Origin: Vibrio aestuarianus
GTDB taxonomy: Bacteria; Pseudomonadota; Gammaproteobacteria; Enterobacterales; Vibrionaceae
NCBI RefSeq assembly: GCF_012395185.1
Contig: NZ_JAAZTU010000008.1
Coordinates: 1 to 64,000, forward strand
Direction of reading: 5' to 3'
DNA: 64,000 nt
How positions within the stretch are numbered: the first letter of the stretch is position 1; each line of letters starts with the position of its first letter. The translations under genes and the position numbers were made by a program. Of the stretch, positions 60,116 to 64,000 are shown one piece after another. The notes beneath the pieces are model-generated. The model was not told where the DNA came from and searched no databases. It saw only the letters and a program-made list of their open reading frames with translations.

Positions 60116-60493
60116 AAAATTCTCTAATATCCATTTGCTGAGAAAAAGCAAAAAGCCTCGTAAATTGGAGCGCAATACTATGAGCTTATCTGATTATGAC
60201 AATTCGAATTTCATATGGTAACGACTCATTATATTTGTAATATATGTTTGGTGAATGAGTAAGTAAGGGCAGGGTTATTCATTGGATGGAATGACTGTTC
60301 TGTTAACCTTTTGTTTCGGTCATCTTATAAGTCTTTAACGTTTTAATCAGTATAGGTAATAAGGTATATGGCCGTGCTGATAGGCTAAATAGCGTCGGTA
60401 TGTTCAAATTAACTGAAAGTCTTCAGCAAATTTATTGAGATCTCTCGTGGCTTATTTAGCGGTAAGCTGCAAAAAAATTGAGAGGAAGTCATT
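60116..60493. other. Intergenic region between divergent BCCT and DOPA-dioxygenase-like genes
   Basis: About 378 bases of AT-rich sequence with no convincing ORF. It should contain two divergent promoters. I see no strong inverted repeat or known operator. Confidence 0.5.
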
Positions 60494-60814
60494 ATGTTTC
60501 ATGCCCATGTTTATTTCGATTTAGCACAAAAAGATAAAGCTCAACAATTGCAGCGAAAAATTGCCCAACAACGTCAGGATATTCGCGCGATGTTTCCATT
60601 AGTGCCAATGTTGGTTGGTCCTCATCTAAAACCTATGTTTGAGCTGCATTTTTCAGACAATAGCGATGGCTTTATTGAATGGCTAGATGAACACCGCGAA
60701 GGGTTGAGTGTACTGATTCATCCGGTATCTGGAGATGATATTTATGATCATTCAGATCATCAAGTTCAATGGCTTGGTGACGTGCTTGGCGTTAATTCCA
60801 GCGTATTACGCTAG
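60494..60814 (+). CDS. DOPA 4,5-dioxygenase family protein
   Basis: This encodes 106 residues that fit the DOPA 4,5-dioxygenase family, small metal-dependent ring-cleaving proteins. Putative metal-binding His residues lie in FHAHVYF, VGPHLKPMFELHF and VLIHPVSGDDIYDH. Bacterial members are widespread and their physiological substrate is mostly unknown. A GAGAGGAAG ribosome site precedes the ATG. It is monocistronic by position. Confidence refers to the family, not to the substrate. Confidence 0.78.
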   Translation: MFHAHVYFDLAQKDKAQQLQRKIAQQRQDIRAMFPLVPMLVGPHLKPMFELHFSDNSDGFIEWLDEHREGLSVLIHPVSGDDIYDHSDHQVQWLGDVLGVNSSVLR

Positions 60815-60912
60815 CTATTTTTGAGTAACCTCTTTGCTATGAAAATAGGCTTATTGTGAAAACTATTAAAAACTTAGGTTTTCGGTGCAGAGCTTCTCTT
60901 GTTTTAGAATAA

Positions 60913-60938
60913 AAAGGATTTGCCTATCAAACTAATAG
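60913..60938. promoter_or_regulatory. Candidate OxyR site upstream of katG
   Basis: AAAG-N7-CTAT-N7-ATAG (60913-60938) matches three of the four elements of the OxyR pattern with one mismatch; the fourth element is not conserved. It lies 278 bases before the katG ATG in a 401-bp region with no supported ORF. Confidence 0.35.
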
Positions 60939-61140
60939 CCACATTCAGCTAGTGCTTTATCCCTATCTTGTCTAGTCTGTAACCAACGCAGCAAACAACT
61001 AAACATGCCTTTGTTGAAAGCAAGATGCTACTCCTGTCGATTCCAATCAATGAACGACAGTATACACATCGCCTCGCTGAGCGATCGCATTGATATCAGG
61101 TTGTTCCATGTTCATTACATTAAGCCTAACGCAATGATAA

Positions 61141-63390
<2,250 letters not shown>

Positions 63391-63414
63391 GCGGCTAGGT
63401 CAATATCGACATTA

Positions 63415-63435
63415 AGGCCCTCTTCGTGAGGGCCT
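63415..63435 (+). terminator. Hairpin after katG
   Basis: AGGCCCTC and GAGGGCCT form a perfect 8-bp stem with a 5-nt loop, 25 bases after katG. The following sequence has no T run, so termination may be partial. Confidence 0.5.
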
Positions 63436-63632
63436 ACTTATACCTAATTCGCCGTCATAACTGCTTATCCAAACTTGTTAAAATACTCATTATTTATGAG
63501 CACTTACTGACGGTTATCGGCACTCTTTTACTGTCTACATATCACACAGAATCAATACGATTCACTATGCAAATTTCCCCAATCAGATACAGTGTGTGTT
63601 ACTCGTTCAGTTTCACTTAATAAGGCAGTGAA

Positions 63633-64000
63633 ATGATAAAGACCCTCGCACTATCGTTGTGTGCTTCGGTGTTATTTTCTTGGTTGAAAATCCCATTAGG
63701 GGCCATGTTTGGCCCGGTGATCATTTTGCTACTGGCTCACCAATGTAAGCTTTCACTTGCTTTGCCACCTCATACGCTAACCTTTATACAGCTAGTGTTA
63801 GGAATTAGCGTTGGGCTGCTTGTACCCAGTGATATTACCGCTATTAACTTACCATCTTTGATGCTCATTGGTTTGGTTACCTGTATGTTTGGTCAAGTCA
63901 GTGTCTCTTACTTATGGCTGCATAAAAAAGAGCAATGGTCGAAAATGGACAGCCTGCTGGGCTCAGTGCCCGGAGCCATGGCCGCAGTATTAGCGCTCAA
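63633..64000 (+). CDS. AbrB-family membrane protein (partial, runs off the window)
   Basis: The first ~122 residues of a hydrophobic protein are visible, starting MIKTLALSLCASVLFSWL. The segments PLGAMFGPVIILLLA and GSVPGAMAAVLAL are typical of the AbrB family of membrane proteins (the 'ammonia monooxygenase' duplication family, unrelated to the Bacillus transcription factor). Function is uncertain; E. coli AbrB affects aidB expression. AAGGCAGTGAA precedes the ATG. The 3' end lies outside the window. Confidence 0.7.
   Translation, partial: MIKTLALSLCASVLFSWLKIPLGAMFGPVIILLLAHQCKLSLALPPHTLTFIQLVLGISVGLLVPSDITAINLPSLMLIGLVTCMFGQVSVSYLWLHKKEQWSKMDSLLGSVPGAMAAVLAL

Noticed and set aside
63426..63620. 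64-residue ORF between katG and the AbrB-family gene
   Set aside because: No ribosome site and no recognisable domain; it begins inside the katG downstream hairpin.

Overview
This window is a contiguous piece of chromosome from a Vibrio-like gammaproteobacterium. The gene order matches, from memory, a long stretch of V. cholerae chromosome 1: phoBR-pst-phoU, cutC, a peroxiredoxin/OxyR pair, aceBA, queA-tgt-yajC-secDF, suhB-trmJ-isc, rlmN-rodZ-ispG-hisS-yfgM-bamB-der, xseA-guaBA, and a GH19 chitinase. Other pointers to Vibrio are the VF530-family protein, the expanded PstC/PstA permeases and an OxyR2-type regulator. I see no IS element, prophage, integron or CRISPR array, and no clear pseudogene. 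The window is almost entirely core genome, and the unusual signals are mostly in leaders, operators and single residues.

Layout. 1-270: the tail of an rRNA operon (5S rRNA, tRNA-Asp, terminator). 670-5747: small conserved genes, a nitroreductase, a ferredoxin/U32 tRNA hydroxylase pair and rdgC. 5871-14617: the phosphate regulon, with Pho boxes before phoB and before pstC. 14636-17473: cutC, which ends inside a heptamer tandem repeat, then divergent prx2/oxyR2. 17501-21208: the glyoxylate shunt genes aceB and aceA behind a long palindrome-rich upstream region. 21230-27611: a CBS protein, then queA, tgt, yajC, secD and secF. 27645-35291: suhB, trmJ and the complete iscRSUA-hscBA-fdx-iscX set with IscR boxes. 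35387-45734: pepB, ndk, rlmN, rodZ, ispG, hisS, yfgM, bamB, der. 46144-51273: yfgJ, xseA, guaB, guaA. 51440-64000: a more accessory segment with chitinase, acetate transporter, alanine symporter, D-amino acid dehydrogenase, LysR regulator, BCCT transporter, DOPA dioxygenase-like protein, catalase-peroxidase and a partial AbrB-family protein.

How the genes work together. PhoR/PhoB sense phosphate through the Pst transporter and PhoU. Prx2 and KatG remove peroxide, with OxyR2 beside prx2. IscR controls Fe-S assembly, and several Fe-S users lie in the same window (IspG, RlmN, the YfhL-type ferredoxin and probably the U32 hydroxylase). GuaB and GuaA make GMP, and each has a PurR-like box upstream.

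Best candidates for something new: (1) a ~100-nt three-way-junction RNA fold in the guaA leader that contains the only good Shine-Dalgarno-like run; (2) a 17-bp inverted repeat enclosing a 12-bp palindrome in the der leader; (3) a near-consensus IscR type-1 box between suhB and trmJ; (4) SuhB with Asn in place of the catalytic Thr of the DPLDGT motif; (5) GATC sites phased at 11-bp steps between der and yfgJ. All coordinates come from reading the sequence by eye; no searches or folding programs were run.
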